Positions 27,537 to 37,873 of a stretch of 64,000 nt of DNA are shown one piece after another. The notes beneath the pieces are model-generated. The model saw only the letters and a list, made by a program, of their open reading frames with translations. It had not been told where the DNA came from and searched no databases. The translations under genes were made by a program, and so were the position numbers. Location: contig NZ_JRQQ01000002.1 in NCBI RefSeq assembly GCF_001625325.1, positions 310,001 to 374,000 of the forward strand, written 5' to 3'. Origin of the DNA: Croceicoccus estronivorus (GTDB taxonomy: Bacteria; Pseudomonadota; Alphaproteobacteria; Sphingomonadales; Sphingomonadaceae). How positions within the stretch are numbered: position 1 is the first letter of the stretch; each line of letters opens with the position of its first letter.

Positions 27537-28325
27537 GTGAGTTTCAGGCACGATTTTCAACGTCTCGCGCTCGTTGCGTCACAAGGCGAACGCGCCCAGC
27601 GCGCAATTGACGAACTGGCGGACGCGGAAGACTGGGTTCCTCTGGAGGAAGCGGACGCCGTGGTCGTACTGGGCGGCGATGGTTTCATGCTGCACACGCT
27701 CCATCAGATGCTCGATAGTGGGAGGGTTATCCCCGCCTTCGGTATGAATCGGGGCACCGTGGGCTTTTTGATGAACCGCTATGACACTGCCAGCGAGCTA
27801 CGTGACCGGATCAACCAGTGCCGTTCGTTTTCCGTTGTTCCACTCTTGATGAATGCGACAACTCAGGACGGGAAGCAGCACACGTTCCGGGCCATCAACG
27901 AAGTCTCTCTGCTGCGCGAAACACGCCAAACCGCCAAGATCGAAGTTACAGTAAACGGCAAGGTGCGAATCGAAGAGCTGTTCTGCGATGGAATTCTGGT
28001 CGCGACCCCTGCTGGTTCAACCGCCTACAACCTTTCGGCCAATGGGCCGATTCTCCCACTCGATTCGAAGATGCTTGCCCTGACCCCGATCAGCCCCTTC
28101 CGCCCCAGACGGTGGCGCGGAGCGATTCTCCCTGATTTCTCCAGGATCGAATTGCGAGTTCTGGAACCCACGAAACGCCCGGTTGCAGTGGTGGCCGACC
28201 AGAAGGAGCTACGGGACATTGCTCAGGTGGAATTGCAGATCGACCCCGGCATAGGCCTCACCCTGTTGTTCGACCCCGGCCACAGCCTTGATGAGCGGAT
28301 CGTCACCGAGCAGTTTATCGCATGA
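27537..28325 (+). CDS. nadK: NAD kinase
   Basis: Phosphorylates NAD to NADP. From the GTG at 27537 (AGGAC just upstream) the product has 262 residues, right for alphaproteobacterial NadK. The GGDG motif lies at 46-49 (VVVLGGDGFMLHTLH), and FGMNRGTVGFLMN, FRAINEVSL and DGILVATPAGSTAYNLSANG follow. An earlier ATG at 27447 adds 30 unlikely residues. Followed by tRNA-Asn. Confidence 0.95.
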   Translation: MSFRHDFQRLALVASQGERAQRAIDELADAEDWVPLEEADAVVVLGGDGFMLHTLHQMLDSGRVIPAFGMNRGTVGFLMNRYDTASELRDRINQCRSFSVVPLLMNATTQDGKQHTFRAINEVSLLRETRQTAKIEVTVNGKVRIEELFCDGILVATPAGSTAYNLSANGPILPLDSKMLALTPISPFRPRRWRGAILPDFSRIELRVLEPTKRPVAVVADQKELRDIAQVELQIDPGIGLTLLFDPGHSLDERIVTEQFIA

Positions 28326-28371
28326 CAGCAAATAAATTTCAGACAGACCGGCAACATTGCCATCGACGGGC

Positions 28372-28400
28372 TTGCCAAAGCGTTCAGTGCTGCATATAGG
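28372..28400 (+). promoter_or_regulatory. Predicted promoter of tRNA-Asn
   Basis: TTGCCA (28372-28377), a 17-base spacer, TATAGG (28395-28400), 34 bases before the tRNA 5' end. Both hexamers and the spacing are identical to the tRNA-Pro promoter. Confidence 0.68.
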
Positions 28401-28434
28401 CGCACCCCTGCCCCGGTCTTCGGGCTGGGGCTGC

Positions 28435-28509
28435 TCCCCGATAGCTCAGCGGTAGAGCATTCGACTGTTAATCGAATGGCCGTAGGTTCGAATCCTACTC
28501 GGGGAGCCA
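28435..28509 (+). tRNA. tRNA-Asn(GTT)
   Basis: A 75-nucleotide cloverleaf. TCCCCGA pairs with TCGGGGA, then G and encoded CCA. Anticodon stem TTCGA/TCGAA with loop CTGTTAA gives anticodon GTT. Confidence 0.98.
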
Positions 28510-28537
28510 GCTTTTCCTTAAATAGCGAAAAACATTG

Positions 28538-28561
28538 AAAATCCGGCATCTGCCGGATTTT
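28538..28561 (+). terminator. Terminator after tRNA-Asn
   Basis: AAAATCCGGCA and its exact complement are separated by two bases (effectively a CCGGC stem with a four-base loop), ending in TTTTT. It lies 28 bases after the tRNA. Confidence 0.8.
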
Positions 28562-28584
28562 TCGCATGGGCTGCCTTCGCTCAC

Positions 28585-28615
28585 AAAAAAGGCGGCAGGA
28601 ATATCTCCTGCCGCC
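28585..28615 (-). terminator. Rho-independent terminator of secA
   Basis: A ten-pair perfect stem GGCGGCAGGA/TCCTGCCGCC with a five-base loop, followed on the minus strand by six T residues. It sits 36 bases beyond the secA stop. Confidence 0.92.
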
Positions 28616-28650
28616 CTTATGTAGCATTGAGGAAATAGTAGCCGCTCGGT

Positions 28651-31416
28651 TCAGGCTACCGCGCCATGACAATGCTTGTACTTCTTTCCTGACCCACAGG
28701 GACAGGGTGCATTCCTGCTGATGTCCATCCCGGCGAAGGGATTGCCAGATACAGCTGCCTCGGATGCCTGAGGCCCATTTGAGACTCCCGCAGCGCCACC
28801 CAGTGCGCCAAGAATGGCATCCGAGCCTGCCATCTTCGTCTCGCCTTCATTCGAGCCGCTCCAGGCGTCCACATGCCCGGTAAGGAAGTCCGGCAATTCG
28901 GGCAAAGGCGGCAACTCGGCAGCTTCCGGTTCGGCCTGTTGCACTTGCAATTCGCTGTTCAGGAGAATGCGAGTCACGTCTTCGCGTATCGTTTCCAGCA
29001 TGCGTTCAAACAGGGAGAATGCTTCCCGTTTGTATTCGTTGATCGGCTGACGCTGTGCATAGGCGCGCAGGAACACGACCTGACGCAAGGCATCGAGCGT
29101 GGCGAGATGTTCCTTCCAGTGATGATCCAACCGGTCGAGCAGGACGCTTTTTTCAACCTGACGCCAGATACCCACATCGCCTGAGGCAATCTTGGCATCC
29201 ATCTTTGCGTCGGCAAGATCCCGAATCCGCTCCTCAAGCAGCTCAGGCTCAAGCGCGTCTTCTTCCATCCATTCTTCGAATGGCGGCTGCAAACCCATCA
29301 CATCATCGACCCGCTCCTTCAATCCGGCAATGTCCCATTGCTCAGGATAGGAGCCCGGCGGGCATGCTTCGCCAACCAGAAAATTCACGGTGTCGTGCCG
29401 CATGTCGACCACGACGTCGTCGACTGCTTCTGAATCCATGATTTCGGCGCGCTGCTCGTAAATCACCTTCCGTTGATCGTTCATCACGTCGTCGTATTCG
29501 ACCACCTGCTTACGAACGTCGTAGTTGCGGGCCTCAACTTTCTTCTGCGCGGTTTCGATCGCCTTCGATAGCCAGCGAGAGCCGATCGCTTCGCCATCTG
29601 CAAGATTTGCATTCATCATCTTGGAGAACAAAGTGTCCGGGCCAAAAATACGAAGCAAATCGTCTTCCAGGCAAAGATAGAAGCGCGAAAGCCCCGGATC
29701 GCCTTGGCGCCCTGAACGACCGCGCAACTGATTGTCGATGCGGCGGCTCTCATGCCGTTCGGTCCCGAGAACGAAAAGCCCACCTGCATCGAGCACCTTC
29801 TGTTTCTCGGCTGCGATTTCCTCCTTGAGGCGTTCAACCGCAGTGTCGCGTTCCGGACCTTCAGGCATGTCCTTCAATTCATCGTCAATCCGGAATTCCA
29901 GATTACCGCCAAGCTGGATATCGGTGCCGCGCCCCGCCATGTTCGTGGCAATCGTGACCGCGCCCAAACGGCCTGCCTGGGCAACGATGTGCGCTTCCAT
30001 CTCGTGGAAACGGGCGTTGAGCACGGCGTGCTTGACCCCTTCCTTGCGCAGGAAGTCGGACAGCAGTTCCGACTTTTCAATCGAAACCGTGCCGACCAGA
30101 ACAGGTTGACCGATCTCATGCTTTTCCTTGATTGCCTTCGCAATCGCCTGAAACTTATCGAGAGTGTTCTTGTAGAATTCGTCTTCCTCGTCGATCCGCT
30201 GCACAGGCAGGTTCGTCGGGATAGTCACGACATTCATCTTGTAAATGTCATAGAATTCCGGCGCTTCCGTCGCTGCCGTTCCCGTCATGCCCGACAGCTT
30301 CGGGTACATACGGAAATAGTTCTGATAGGTGATCGAAGCCATAGTCTGGTTCTCAGGCTCGATCCGGACCCCTTCCTTCGCCTCGACAGCCTGATGCAAG
30401 CCATTCGACCAGCGCCGTCCATCCATCATGCGGCCGGTAAACTCATCGATGATGATGACTTTCTCATCCTTCACGATGTAATCGGTGTCGCGCTTGTACA
30501 TGACATTGGCGCGCAGGGCCTGTTCGAGATGGTGAACGACCTGCGTATTCTCGACGTCGTAAAGGTTTTCGGTCTCCAGCAGGCCCGCTTCAATCAGCTT
30601 CTGCTCTATATGGTCGACACCCTCTTCGGTCAGAGTGATGCCCTTCGTTTTTTCATCGGCCTCGTAGAATTCTTCATCGAGGTCTTTCACCACTGCGTCG
30701 ATCGCAATGTAGAGATCAGACTTGTCGTCAGTCGGGCCTGAAATGATCAACGGCGTACGCGCCTCGTCGATCAGGATCGAATCGACCTCGTCGACGATGG
30801 CGTAATTAAACGGACGCTGGACCATCTGGTCCCGAGAATGCTTCATGTTATCGCGTAGATAATCGAAGCCGAATTCGCTGTTCGTGCCATATGTGATGTC
30901 GGCATCGTAGGCAGCACGGCGCTGCTGCTCATTCAGGTTGGGGACGATTACGCCGACCTTGAGACCCAGAAATTCATGGATCCGCCCCATCCACTCGGCA
31001 TCACGGCGGGCCAGGTAATCGTTCACTGTCACAACGTGAACACCCTTGCCCTCGATTGCATTAAGGTAGGTCGCGAGCGTGGCGACCAAGGTCTTGCCTT
31101 CACCGGTCCGCATCTCGGCAATCTCGCCGCGATGGAGCACGATACCGCCCACCATCTGCACATCGAAATGCCGCATGCCGAGGATACGTTTGCCCACTTC
31201 GCGCACGGTTGCGAAAGCTTCGGGAAGGATATCATCCAGCGTCTTTCCACTGGCGAGCTGTTCCCGGAACTTGTCCGTTTGCCCGGCAAGCTCCTCATCA
31301 CTGAGCGTACCGATCTGGGGTTCAAGCGAGTTGATCGTATGGACAATCTTGTCCAGCGATTTGACGTAACGATCGTTGGATGAGCCGAAAAGGGCTTTGG
31401 CAATGCCGCCGAACAT
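28651..31416 (-). CDS. secA: Protein translocase ATPase SecA
   Basis: Motor that drives unfolded preproteins through SecYEG. 921 residues: NBD1 with Walker [18 protein letters not shown] (about residue 102) and [16 protein letters not shown] (about 208); a preprotein cross-linking domain; NBD2 with [16 protein letters not shown]; then the helical wing and scaffold. The C-terminus has an acidic/Pro linker and the zinc-binding SecB motif [17 protein letters not shown]. It exports the several signal-peptide proteins found here. Confidence 0.99.
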   Translation of the reverse strand: MFGGIAKALFGSSNDRYVKSLDKIVHTINSLEPQIGTLSDEELAGQTDKFREQLASGKTLDDILPEAFATVREVGKRILGMRHFDVQMVGGIVLHRGEIAEMRTGEGKTLVATLATYLNAIEGKGVHVVTVNDYLARRDAEWMGRIHEFLGLKVGVIVPNLNEQQRRAAYDADITYGTNSEFGFDYLRDNMKHSRDQMVQRPFNYAIVDEVDSILIDEARTPLIISGPTDDKSDLYIAIDAVVKDLDEEFYEADEKTKGITLTEEGVDHIEQKLIEAGLLETENLYDVENTQVVHHLEQALRANVMYKRDTDYIVKDEKVIIIDEFTGRMMDGRRWSNGLHQAVEAKEGVRIEPENQTMASITYQNYFRMYPKLSGMTGTAATEAPEFYDIYKMNVVTIPTNLPVQRIDEEDEFYKNTLDKFQAIAKAIKEKHEIGQPVLVGTVSIEKSELLSDFLRKEGVKHAVLNARFHEMEAHIVAQAGRLGAVTIATNMAGRGTDIQLGGNLEFRIDDELKDMPEGPERDTAVERLKEEIAAEKQKVLDAGGLFVLGTERHESRRIDNQLRGRSGRQGDPGLSRFYLCLEDDLLRIFGPDTLFSKMMNANLADGEAIGSRWLSKAIETAQKKVEARNYDVRKQVVEYDDVMNDQRKVIYEQRAEIMDSEAVDDVVVDMRHDTVNFLVGEACPPGSYPEQWDIAGLKERVDDVMGLQPPFEEWMEEDALEPELLEERIRDLADAKMDAKIASGDVGIWRQVEKSVLLDRLDHHWKEHLATLDALRQVVFLRAYAQRQPINEYKREAFSLFERMLETIREDVTRILLNSELQVQQAEPEAAELPPLPELPDFLTGHVDAWSGSNEGETKMAGSDAILGALGGAAGVSNGPQASEAAVSGNPFAGMDISRNAPCPCGSGKKYKHCHGAVA

Positions 31417-31517
31417 GGGCGTTTTCCTGTTGCTTTTTTGGATGCGAAACGAGGACCCAAGCCATGCGAAATACGCGCAGGCGTGAGCCGAAATAGTAGG
31501 ATTTGTGCAAGGGGCCG

Positions 31518-31784
31518 CTATTCGCGGGCGCGGTCGATCCCAATACGCACACTTGGCAGGGCAGGTATCGTATTCCGCCCGATCAAGTCATTCGCTAGTG
31601 CTGCATGAACGACCGGCGGGACCTGAGCCAACGCGGCCTGTTGTTGCCTTCGATCCGCAGTCACGACAATTTCAAATGCCGCTTCCATGCGGGTTTCGGC
31701 GCCAGCCATGCGTGCTTCGACCGGGGCCGCTGTAGCGGCGAGGCCCGTCAGGAGCGCAAAGAAAGTCAAAAACTGGCGCAACAT
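31518..31784 (-). CDS. Small exported protein of unknown function
   Basis: From ATG 31784, 88 residues: a signal peptide ([20 protein letters not shown]) and a short mature part with [20 protein letters not shown] and a C-terminal [13 protein letters not shown]. No family recognised and no strong ribosome site. It diverges from argJ with an 89-base gap. Being short and rich in Ala and Arg, it is a moderately supported gene. Confidence 0.55.
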   Translation of the reverse strand: MLRQFLTFFALLTGLAATAAPVEARMAGAETRMEAAFEIVVTADRRQQQAALAQVPPVVHAALANDLIGRNTIPALPSVRIGIDRARE

Positions 31785-31873
31785 CGTGTCAGCGAGATAG
31801 GGACGGCAATCGCAAACGTCCAGCGCGAAAGCGCGTTTACGCGGCGCCGGCTCCCCACTAGAGAGCAAGCCTT

Positions 31874-33100
31874 ATGGACATAGCCACTTCTCCACTCGCG
31901 CGCCCATTCCCCGAAATGCCCTCGATTGCGGGCGCTACACCTCGCGTGGCCCGTGCCGGATACAAGGATTGGGGGCGTTGTGACCTGACCTACGTCGAGC
32001 TTTCCGAAGGCACGACAGTCGCCGGTGTCTTCACACGCAACGTGTGCTGTTCGTCCGAGGTGGAACTGGGCCGGGAACAGGTCAAGCAAGGCCGTGCGCG
32101 GGCTCTGGTGGTCAATGCCGGCAATTCAAACGCATTTACCGGCTATCGCGGACGAGAAGCGGTGGAGCAGATCATGGGGCAAGTCGCTGCTCATCTCGGC
32201 TGCTCCCCTGATCAGGTTTTCGTATCCTCTACCGGCGTGATTGGCGTGCCCCTGCCCAAGGACAAGGCCAGGGCCGGTGTCGATGCTGCCCTGATGGCTA
32301 ACCCTTGCACCTGGGAAGATGCTGCGAACACCATCGGCACCACCGATACCTTCGCGAAAGGAGCCAGGGCGCGAGCCGTTATCGGCGGCAAGACTGTAGA
32401 GCTTGTTGCAATCATCAAGGGCAGCGGAATGATCGCGCCCGACATGGCCACCATGCTCGGCTACATATTCACCGATGCGGCCGTGGAGCCGGCCTTTCTG
32501 CAACATTTGCTTTCGGCGGCTAGCGACCGGACTTTCAATTGCATCACGGTCGATAGTGATACCTCCACCAGCGATACCGTTATGGCATTTGCCACTGGCC
32601 AGGCCGGAAACGCGCGTCTCACGGGCTTCGATGACCCTGGAGCCGATGCATTCGCCGCCGCGCTGGAAGAAATCTGCCGAGAGCTCTCCCAACTCGTAGT
32701 GCGTGATGGCGAAGGAGCGCGGAAGTTCATTACCGTGTCAGTCAGTGGGGCGGTTTCGGACGAAAGTGCCCGCAAGGTCGGACTCGCTATCGCCAATTCT
32801 CCACTCGTAAAGACTGCCATTGCAGGTGAGGATGCCAACTGGGGCCGTGTTGTCATGGCGGTTGGCAAGGCAGGAGAACCTGCCGACCGCGACAAGCTGT
32901 CCATCGGCTTCGGCGGTGTGTGGGCCGCGAAAGAAGGGCTTCCGCTCGCCGACTATGACGAAGGTCCTGTTGCCGCGCATCTGCAAGGGCAGGAAATCTC
33001 GATCGAAGTCGATCTCGGTCTTGGCGATGGCGCCGCAACCGTGTGGACCTGCGACCTGACCCATGGCTACATCTCGATCAACGCTGACTACAGAAGCTGA
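31874..33100 (+). CDS. argJ: Glutamate N-acetyltransferase / amino-acid N-acetyltransferase
   Basis: Recycles the acetyl group from N-acetylornithine to glutamate in arginine synthesis. 408 residues. The autocleavage and nucleophile site is Thr193 in DMATMLGYIFTDAAV, which splits the precursor into alpha and beta chains. NAGNSNAFTG, VIGVPLPKD and EDANWGRVVMAVGKAG also match. Whether it also makes N-acetylglutamate from acetyl-CoA (bifunctional form) is not clear from the sequence I can inspect. Followed 25 bases later by an IMPase-like gene. Confidence 0.97.
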   Translation: MDIATSPLARPFPEMPSIAGATPRVARAGYKDWGRCDLTYVELSEGTTVAGVFTRNVCCSSEVELGREQVKQGRARALVVNAGNSNAFTGYRGREAVEQIMGQVAAHLGCSPDQVFVSSTGVIGVPLPKDKARAGVDAALMANPCTWEDAANTIGTTDTFAKGARARAVIGGKTVELVAIIKGSGMIAPDMATMLGYIFTDAAVEPAFLQHLLSAASDRTFNCITVDSDTSTSDTVMAFATGQAGNARLTGFDDPGADAFAAALEEICRELSQLVVRDGEGARKFITVSVSGAVSDESARKVGLAIANSPLVKTAIAGEDANWGRVVMAVGKAGEPADRDKLSIGFGGVWAAKEGLPLADYDEGPVAAHLQGQEISIEVDLGLGDGAATVWTCDLTHGYISINADYRS

Positions 33101-33125
33101 CACGGCCAATCGGGCCGGAAACGAT

Positions 33126-33935
33126 ATGAGAGACGCCCTGACCGCAAACGTCCTTTCCGTAATCCGCGAAGCCACGGAACGGGCCATCCTGCCGCGATAC
33201 CAGTCGCTTTCCGGACATGAAATTACCGCCAAGGCGGCCGATGACGTGGTCACTGTCGCCGATCATGATAGCGAAGCGATCCTGGTCGAGGGATTGAGCC
33301 GACTGCTGCCAGAAGCGAGCATTGTCGGTGAAGAGGCCGCGCATGACGACCAAACGGTTCTGAATCGGCTATCGGATTCGCTTTGCTGGATCATCGACCC
33401 GCTGGACGGAACGAACAATTTCGCCGGAGGTCATGCACCGTTCGGCGTGATCGTAGCTCTGGCAGAACGAGGGGAAACGGTAGCCGGGTGGCTCTACGCC
33501 CCCCTTACGGGACGCTTTTGCCATGCTGTGAAAGGCAAGGGAGCATATGTCGGAGAGGAACGCATCACAGCATCCACGACGGGCGAAAATCCACCCATTG
33601 CCGCAATATCATTGCTTTTCATGAACCCCGCTCAACGGGAAGAAGTGAAAACGCACATTGCCCCGCACTACCGCCTGGTCGACATTCCGCGTTGTGCGGC
33701 AGAGCAGTATCCGCGCCTCGCTCTTGGGCAGAATGACGTATCCATCTTCGAACGCACTCTGCCCTGGGATCACGCGGCGGGCGTGCTGTTCCTCAATGAA
33801 GCCGGAGGCAAGGCAGCACGAGGGGATGGCTCACCCTACCGTGTCGACGAGCACGGCCGAACAGGCCTGATCGGCGCGGCGAGCCCTGCCCTGTGGGATG
33901 AGCTCGCCGCGCGAATGCTGCAATTGGGGCACTAG
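33126..33935 (+). CDS. Inositol monophosphatase family phosphatase (possible histidinol phosphatase)
   Basis: 269 residues from ATG 33126. Metal motifs are GEEAAHDD (about 66), IDPLDGTNNFAGGHAPFG (about 88) and LPWDHAAGVLFLNEAGG (about 210). It differs clearly from the SuhB-like protein at 6576 and resembles the HisN-type or 3'-phosphoadenosine phosphatase branch. Position directly after argJ hints at an amino-acid biosynthetic role, but I cannot choose the substrate. Confidence 0.85.
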   Translation: MRDALTANVLSVIREATERAILPRYQSLSGHEITAKAADDVVTVADHDSEAILVEGLSRLLPEASIVGEEAAHDDQTVLNRLSDSLCWIIDPLDGTNNFAGGHAPFGVIVALAERGETVAGWLYAPLTGRFCHAVKGKGAYVGEERITASTTGENPPIAAISLLFMNPAQREEVKTHIAPHYRLVDIPRCAAEQYPRLALGQNDVSIFERTLPWDHAAGVLFLNEAGGKAARGDGSPYRVDEHGRTGLIGAASPALWDELAARMLQLGH

Positions 33936-34017
33936 CTCCGTCATGCCGGAAGCTGTCGTGCAACCCGGCCATATCGCTACTCGATCAGAGCAAGCCGAAA
34001 CTCAAAATGCGGGTCGG

Positions 34018-34338
34018 TTAGAGGACCGATTCCAGCCAGCCCTTGAGTTGGCTTTTCGGTGCAGCACCCAGCTTCTGCGCCACGGGCTTACCATCCTTGA
34101 ACAGCACCATCAGCGGGATCGACTGAACACCGATTTCGCCCGGGACATTCGTGTTTTCCATGATGTCCATCTTGGCGATCGTCACCTTCCCTTCCAGTTC
34201 GTCCGAGATTTCCTCCAGAGCAGGAGCGATCATTTTGCACGGGCCACACCAGTCCGCCCAGAAATCGACGAGAACAGGCGTCGTAGAATTGAGAACGTCG
34301 TCGGCAAAACTCGCGTCGGTGACGGCTTTGGTGGGCAT
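34018..34338 (-). CDS. trxA: Thioredoxin
   Basis: Cytoplasmic disulfide reductase. 106 residues with the redox site WCGPC (Cys31, Cys34) in VDFWADWCGPCKMIAPAL, and the cis-Pro loop in VQSIPLMVLFKDG. The ATG at 34338 follows AAGGAG. It lies 70 bases after addA on the same strand, an order common in alphaproteobacteria. Confidence 0.98.
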   Translation of the reverse strand: MPTKAVTDASFADDVLNSTTPVLVDFWADWCGPCKMIAPALEEISDELEGKVTIAKMDIMENTNVPGEIGVQSIPLMVLFKDGKPVAQKLGAAPKSQLKGWLESVL

Positions 34339-34408
34339 GTGTGACTCCTTGTGGTTCGGCGTCAATTTAGGGTTCCGCCGCCCGAAGGCAATAAGCGGAC
34401 AGATAGGA

Positions 34409-37400
34409 TTATTGCACCCCCTGCAACCGGGGCTTGTGCGCTTCCATGACGTCCGGCGGAAGCGGCAGCAGAACAGGCGCATGCGTGTATAATACCGCCG
34501 CGCGTATCACGCGCTCAGGATAGATCTTTTCCAAAGCGGCAACATAGGCGGCCATCTGACGGATCGTTCCTTGCGGAATCCCGCTTGCACTCGCCGGTGG
34601 ACGGCGCGTGGTCTTGAAATCGACAATGGTGACGACATCACCCCGGATCAGCAGCCGGTCGATTGTTCCCGCAATGACCTGCCCCTCCACTACGGCAGCG
34701 ATCGGTACTTCCGCCAATACATCGGTAGCGAACACATCGGCCCATTCGGGCATTTCAAGCACGCCAAGTGCGGCATGAAGCATGTCTTCCCGAGCGGCCT
34801 GCTCGATTTGGTCGGCGTGCCTGGCCAGCCACACCCTTCCGGATTCCTCCCGTGCATTGCTCGGCACTTCAGGCAGGCGTTCCAGCAAACGATGAATCAA
34901 CACCCCGCGCCGGGCGGCCTCGGCCCGAGTGCCAGGCGGAACTGGTGGATCGGCGGACTCATCCTCCCCCACGGCAGAAGGCGCCAGCGGACGGGGTGGA
35001 CGCGGCTCTGGCCCCACTGGAGAAATCGCCCATTCGGGTAATTCCGATCTCAATTCCTGGGCCGACGCGACCTGCATTGGCAGTGATGGCGGAGGCTCAC
35101 CCCATTCACGCCTCGTCCCCCAGATTGGATCGGGGATCCGTTCGGCATCGAACAATGGGGCAAGCTGAGCGAACCAGCTATCTTCGGCAGGTCTGCCTTT
35201 GTCCCGTGGGCCGAGAGATCCTGCAATAAACAGCGCCTCTTCCGCACGCGTCATAGCGACGTATAGCAGCCGCCAATGCTCTTCCTTTTCCTCTCGTAAC
35301 GTCTCCACCTCTGCGGCGGCGATCGGACCGACCTTTTGATCCTTGCTCAGTCCGGGAAGAGGAACGGAGCGAGATTTTCCGCCGCCAGGCGGGGTTTCTT
35401 CCAGCGAAAGGCCCCGGGCCGGAGATGTATCGGGATTGCCTGCTGCGTCGGCCAGGATGACAATCGGCGCCTGCAACCCCTTGGAACCGTGGACCGTCAT
35501 CACCCGGACCATGCCTTTGGCTGAATCCGCCTCGCGTTTCAGTTCCCCTTCGCCAGCGTCAAACCACTGAACAAAGCCCTGCAAGCTGGGAGTATGCGCA
35601 CTGGCGTAGGCGTGTGCAGCATTGAGCAATTCGTCGATCGGGTCGTTGGCTTCCTTACCCAAGCGTGCGGTAATTCTGCCCCGCCCCCGCCATGGTCCGA
35701 TAAGCAACCAGTGCAACAGCGCCTGCGGCGGTTCAAAATCCGCCCGGGCCAAGAGATCGAGCAACTTGGACAACGTACCGCGCACATCCGCATCGGTTGC
35801 AGCCCGCAAGTGATCCCATAAATGCACGCCTTTCGGACGCCAGGCATAATCGAGCAATTGCTGCTGGCTCCACCCCAGCAATGGAGAAACGAGCAGGTTC
35901 GCCAGATTGAGATCGTCAAATGGCTGTGCGGCAAAACGGATTGCCGCCATCAGATCCTTGACCGCCAGCGGCGCACCGAGCCGCAACCTGTCGACCCCGG
36001 CCACTGGCACACCCGCAGCATGGAGCCGGGCCACGATCAACCCCGCCAGTTCCTTGCGTTTTCTGACCAGCACCATGACATCGCCTGCCCCCGCATTGCG
36101 GTGCGTGCCTTTCACCAGCGGAAAGCCGTGGTCCATCCAGTGACGAACCTGCCGTGCGATACGATCGGCCAATTGCCGGTCAGGTCGCGACAACCAGCTT
36201 TCCGCTCCCTCTTCATCCGGCTCAGGCTCTTCACCAGTCTCCTCGCTGCCAACCGCAGGCCACAGGACGGCGACACCCGGCCGGTCCTGCCCGACATGCG
36301 GCTCGGCCCGATCTTTCAGACCAAAGCGCTCCCAACCAATCCGATCGATGGCCGCATCGACGAATTCCAGGACGTGGGTCGATGTCCTGAACGATTGGCC
36401 CAGCCCATACTCCTTGAGTGTGCGACGCTCATTTTTGCTCTTCGAGGAATCGGAATCTTCCGCCGCAAGGGCCATGTTGCGCCTGACCCGTTGGCGCGCC
36501 GCCTCGAAATTCTCCGGACTCGTACCCTGGAAACGGAAAATCGCCTGCTTGTAATCCCCCACGGTAAAAACCGTGCGCATGGTGCCATCATGGGCACTTT
36601 CACCCGAGAAATAATCGTCGATCAGAGCGTCGATGATGCCCCATTGCTCGGCATTGGTATCCTGCGCTTCATCAATCAGGATGTGATCGAACCGCCGGTC
36701 CAACTTGTAACGGATCCAATCCGCCATATCGCTGCGCTGGAGTAAAGCTGCGGCGCGCCGAATCTGATCGTCGAAATCGACGTAGCCTTCACGCGCCTTG
36801 GCCTCGTCCCACGCAAGGGCAAACTTGCGTCCAAGAGTAAGCGCCGGAGTGAGGAAATCCGCCAGATCGATCAACGCCTGCATTTCACGCACGCGCATTA
36901 TGCTGTCCTGTACCCGCAGAACGTAATCGCCATAGGCCGGATTACGTTTGAGAATATTGTCTAGTTGCTTGGGATTTCCCTCCTTCGTCAGCAAAGTGCC
37001 GAAGAAACTGCCAATCGTGTCCAACCTGCCTGCGGGATCGTGCGCGAGCCATGCGGTAACGGCATTGGCCCCTTCACGACCTGTTTTGCTATCCCATTCC
37101 GACAATGTGTTGAGACAGTAGCGCAATGCCTGCACATCGAAGGCCTCGTCTGTGCAAAGGGCCTGCACATCGGCGGCAGCTGCATCGCTATCCAGTCCCA
37201 GCACTCTGCATATGCGAGGCCTCAGCGGTGGCTGCCACGCACCGGGGCCAAACCACAGTTCGCTTGCCCCGGCACACCGCATCAGCCACGCCTGAACCGC
37301 ATCGGGGCCTTTCTTGAGGCTCATGTCCTCAATGGCGGAAAGCGTTGCCGTATCGTCTCGCCGCCTGGCGTCCAGCAGCATTTCCGCCAACACTTCGTGA

Positions 37401-37873
37401 GCCAGCAATTCCCGCTCGCGATCTTCCATAGCCCTTGAACCGGGCACGAGCCCCGCTTCCGTCGGAAACGTCGCCAATAACCACTGCGCAAACGCGTGGA
37501 TCGTATCGATCCGAAGCCCCCCGCCGAGGCAATCGAGCACACTTGCGAACAATGTCCTGGCTCTGGCGCGAGTCTGTGGGCCATTGTCCGCACCGATAGC
37601 GGCCAAATCCTGCCCAAGTGCCGTCTCGCTCATACGAACCCAGTTCGCCAGAACCTCGTTGACGCGCACCGCCATTTCTGCCGCGCCCGCCTTGGTAAAG
37701 GTGAGGCAGAGAATCTGTGAAGGATCGCAATCGGGTTGCAGCAGAAGGCGTAACACGCGCGCGGAAAGAACCTGTGTCTTACCCGTACCTGCTGACGCCG
37801 AAAGCCAGACACTTTCAGCCGGGTCGACTGCCGCGCGCTGATTGCCGTGGAGCGGAAAAACCTTTCCGCTCAT
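34409..37873 (-). CDS. addA: Double-strand break repair helicase-nuclease AddA
   Basis: Motor and nuclease subunit of AddAB, which resects broken ends for RecA. 1154 residues. UvrD-type Walker A is SASAGTGKTQVLSARVL (about 25-40); the helicase box is FDHILIDEAQDTNAEQWG; motif VI is LLYVAMTRAEEALF. The C-terminal RecB-type nuclease shows GTIDRLLIRGDVVTIVDFKT, with its catalytic Asp and Lys near residue 1090. Overlaps the end of addB by four bases (ATGA). Confidence 0.97.
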   Translation of the reverse strand: MSGKVFPLHGNQRAAVDPAESVWLSASAGTGKTQVLSARVLRLLLQPDCDPSQILCLTFTKAGAAEMAVRVNEVLANWVRMSETALGQDLAAIGADNGPQTRARARTLFASVLDCLGGGLRIDTIHAFAQWLLATFPTEAGLVPGSRAMEDRERELLAHEVLAEMLLDARRRDDTATLSAIEDMSLKKGPDAVQAWLMRCAGASELWFGPGAWQPPLRPRICRVLGLDSDAAAADVQALCTDEAFDVQALRYCLNTLSEWDSKTGREGANAVTAWLAHDPAGRLDTIGSFFGTLLTKEGNPKQLDNILKRNPAYGDYVLRVQDSIMRVREMQALIDLADFLTPALTLGRKFALAWDEAKAREGYVDFDDQIRRAAALLQRSDMADWIRYKLDRRFDHILIDEAQDTNAEQWGIIDALIDDYFSGESAHDGTMRTVFTVGDYKQAIFRFQGTSPENFEAARQRVRRNMALAAEDSDSSKSKNERRTLKEYGLGQSFRTSTHVLEFVDAAIDRIGWERFGLKDRAEPHVGQDRPGVAVLWPAVGSEETGEEPEPDEEGAESWLSRPDRQLADRIARQVRHWMDHGFPLVKGTHRNAGAGDVMVLVRKRKELAGLIVARLHAAGVPVAGVDRLRLGAPLAVKDLMAAIRFAAQPFDDLNLANLLVSPLLGWSQQQLLDYAWRPKGVHLWDHLRAATDADVRGTLSKLLDLLARADFEPPQALLHWLLIGPWRGRGRITARLGKEANDPIDELLNAAHAYASAHTPSLQGFVQWFDAGEGELKREADSAKGMVRVMTVHGSKGLQAPIVILADAAGNPDTSPARGLSLEETPPGGGKSRSVPLPGLSKDQKVGPIAAAEVETLREEKEEHWRLLYVAMTRAEEALFIAGSLGPRDKGRPAEDSWFAQLAPLFDAERIPDPIWGTRREWGEPPPSLPMQVASAQELRSELPEWAISPVGPEPRPPRPLAPSAVGEDESADPPVPPGTRAEAARRGVLIHRLLERLPEVPSNAREESGRVWLARHADQIEQAAREDMLHAALGVLEMPEWADVFATDVLAEVPIAAVVEGQVIAGTIDRLLIRGDVVTIVDFKTTRRPPASASGIPQGTIRQMAAYVAALEKIYPERVIRAAVLYTHAPVLLPLPPDVMEAHKPRLQGVQ

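Noticed and set aside
28223-28672. 149-codon minus-strand frame
   Set aside because: It runs across tRNA-Asn, two terminators and the nadK end; not a gene.
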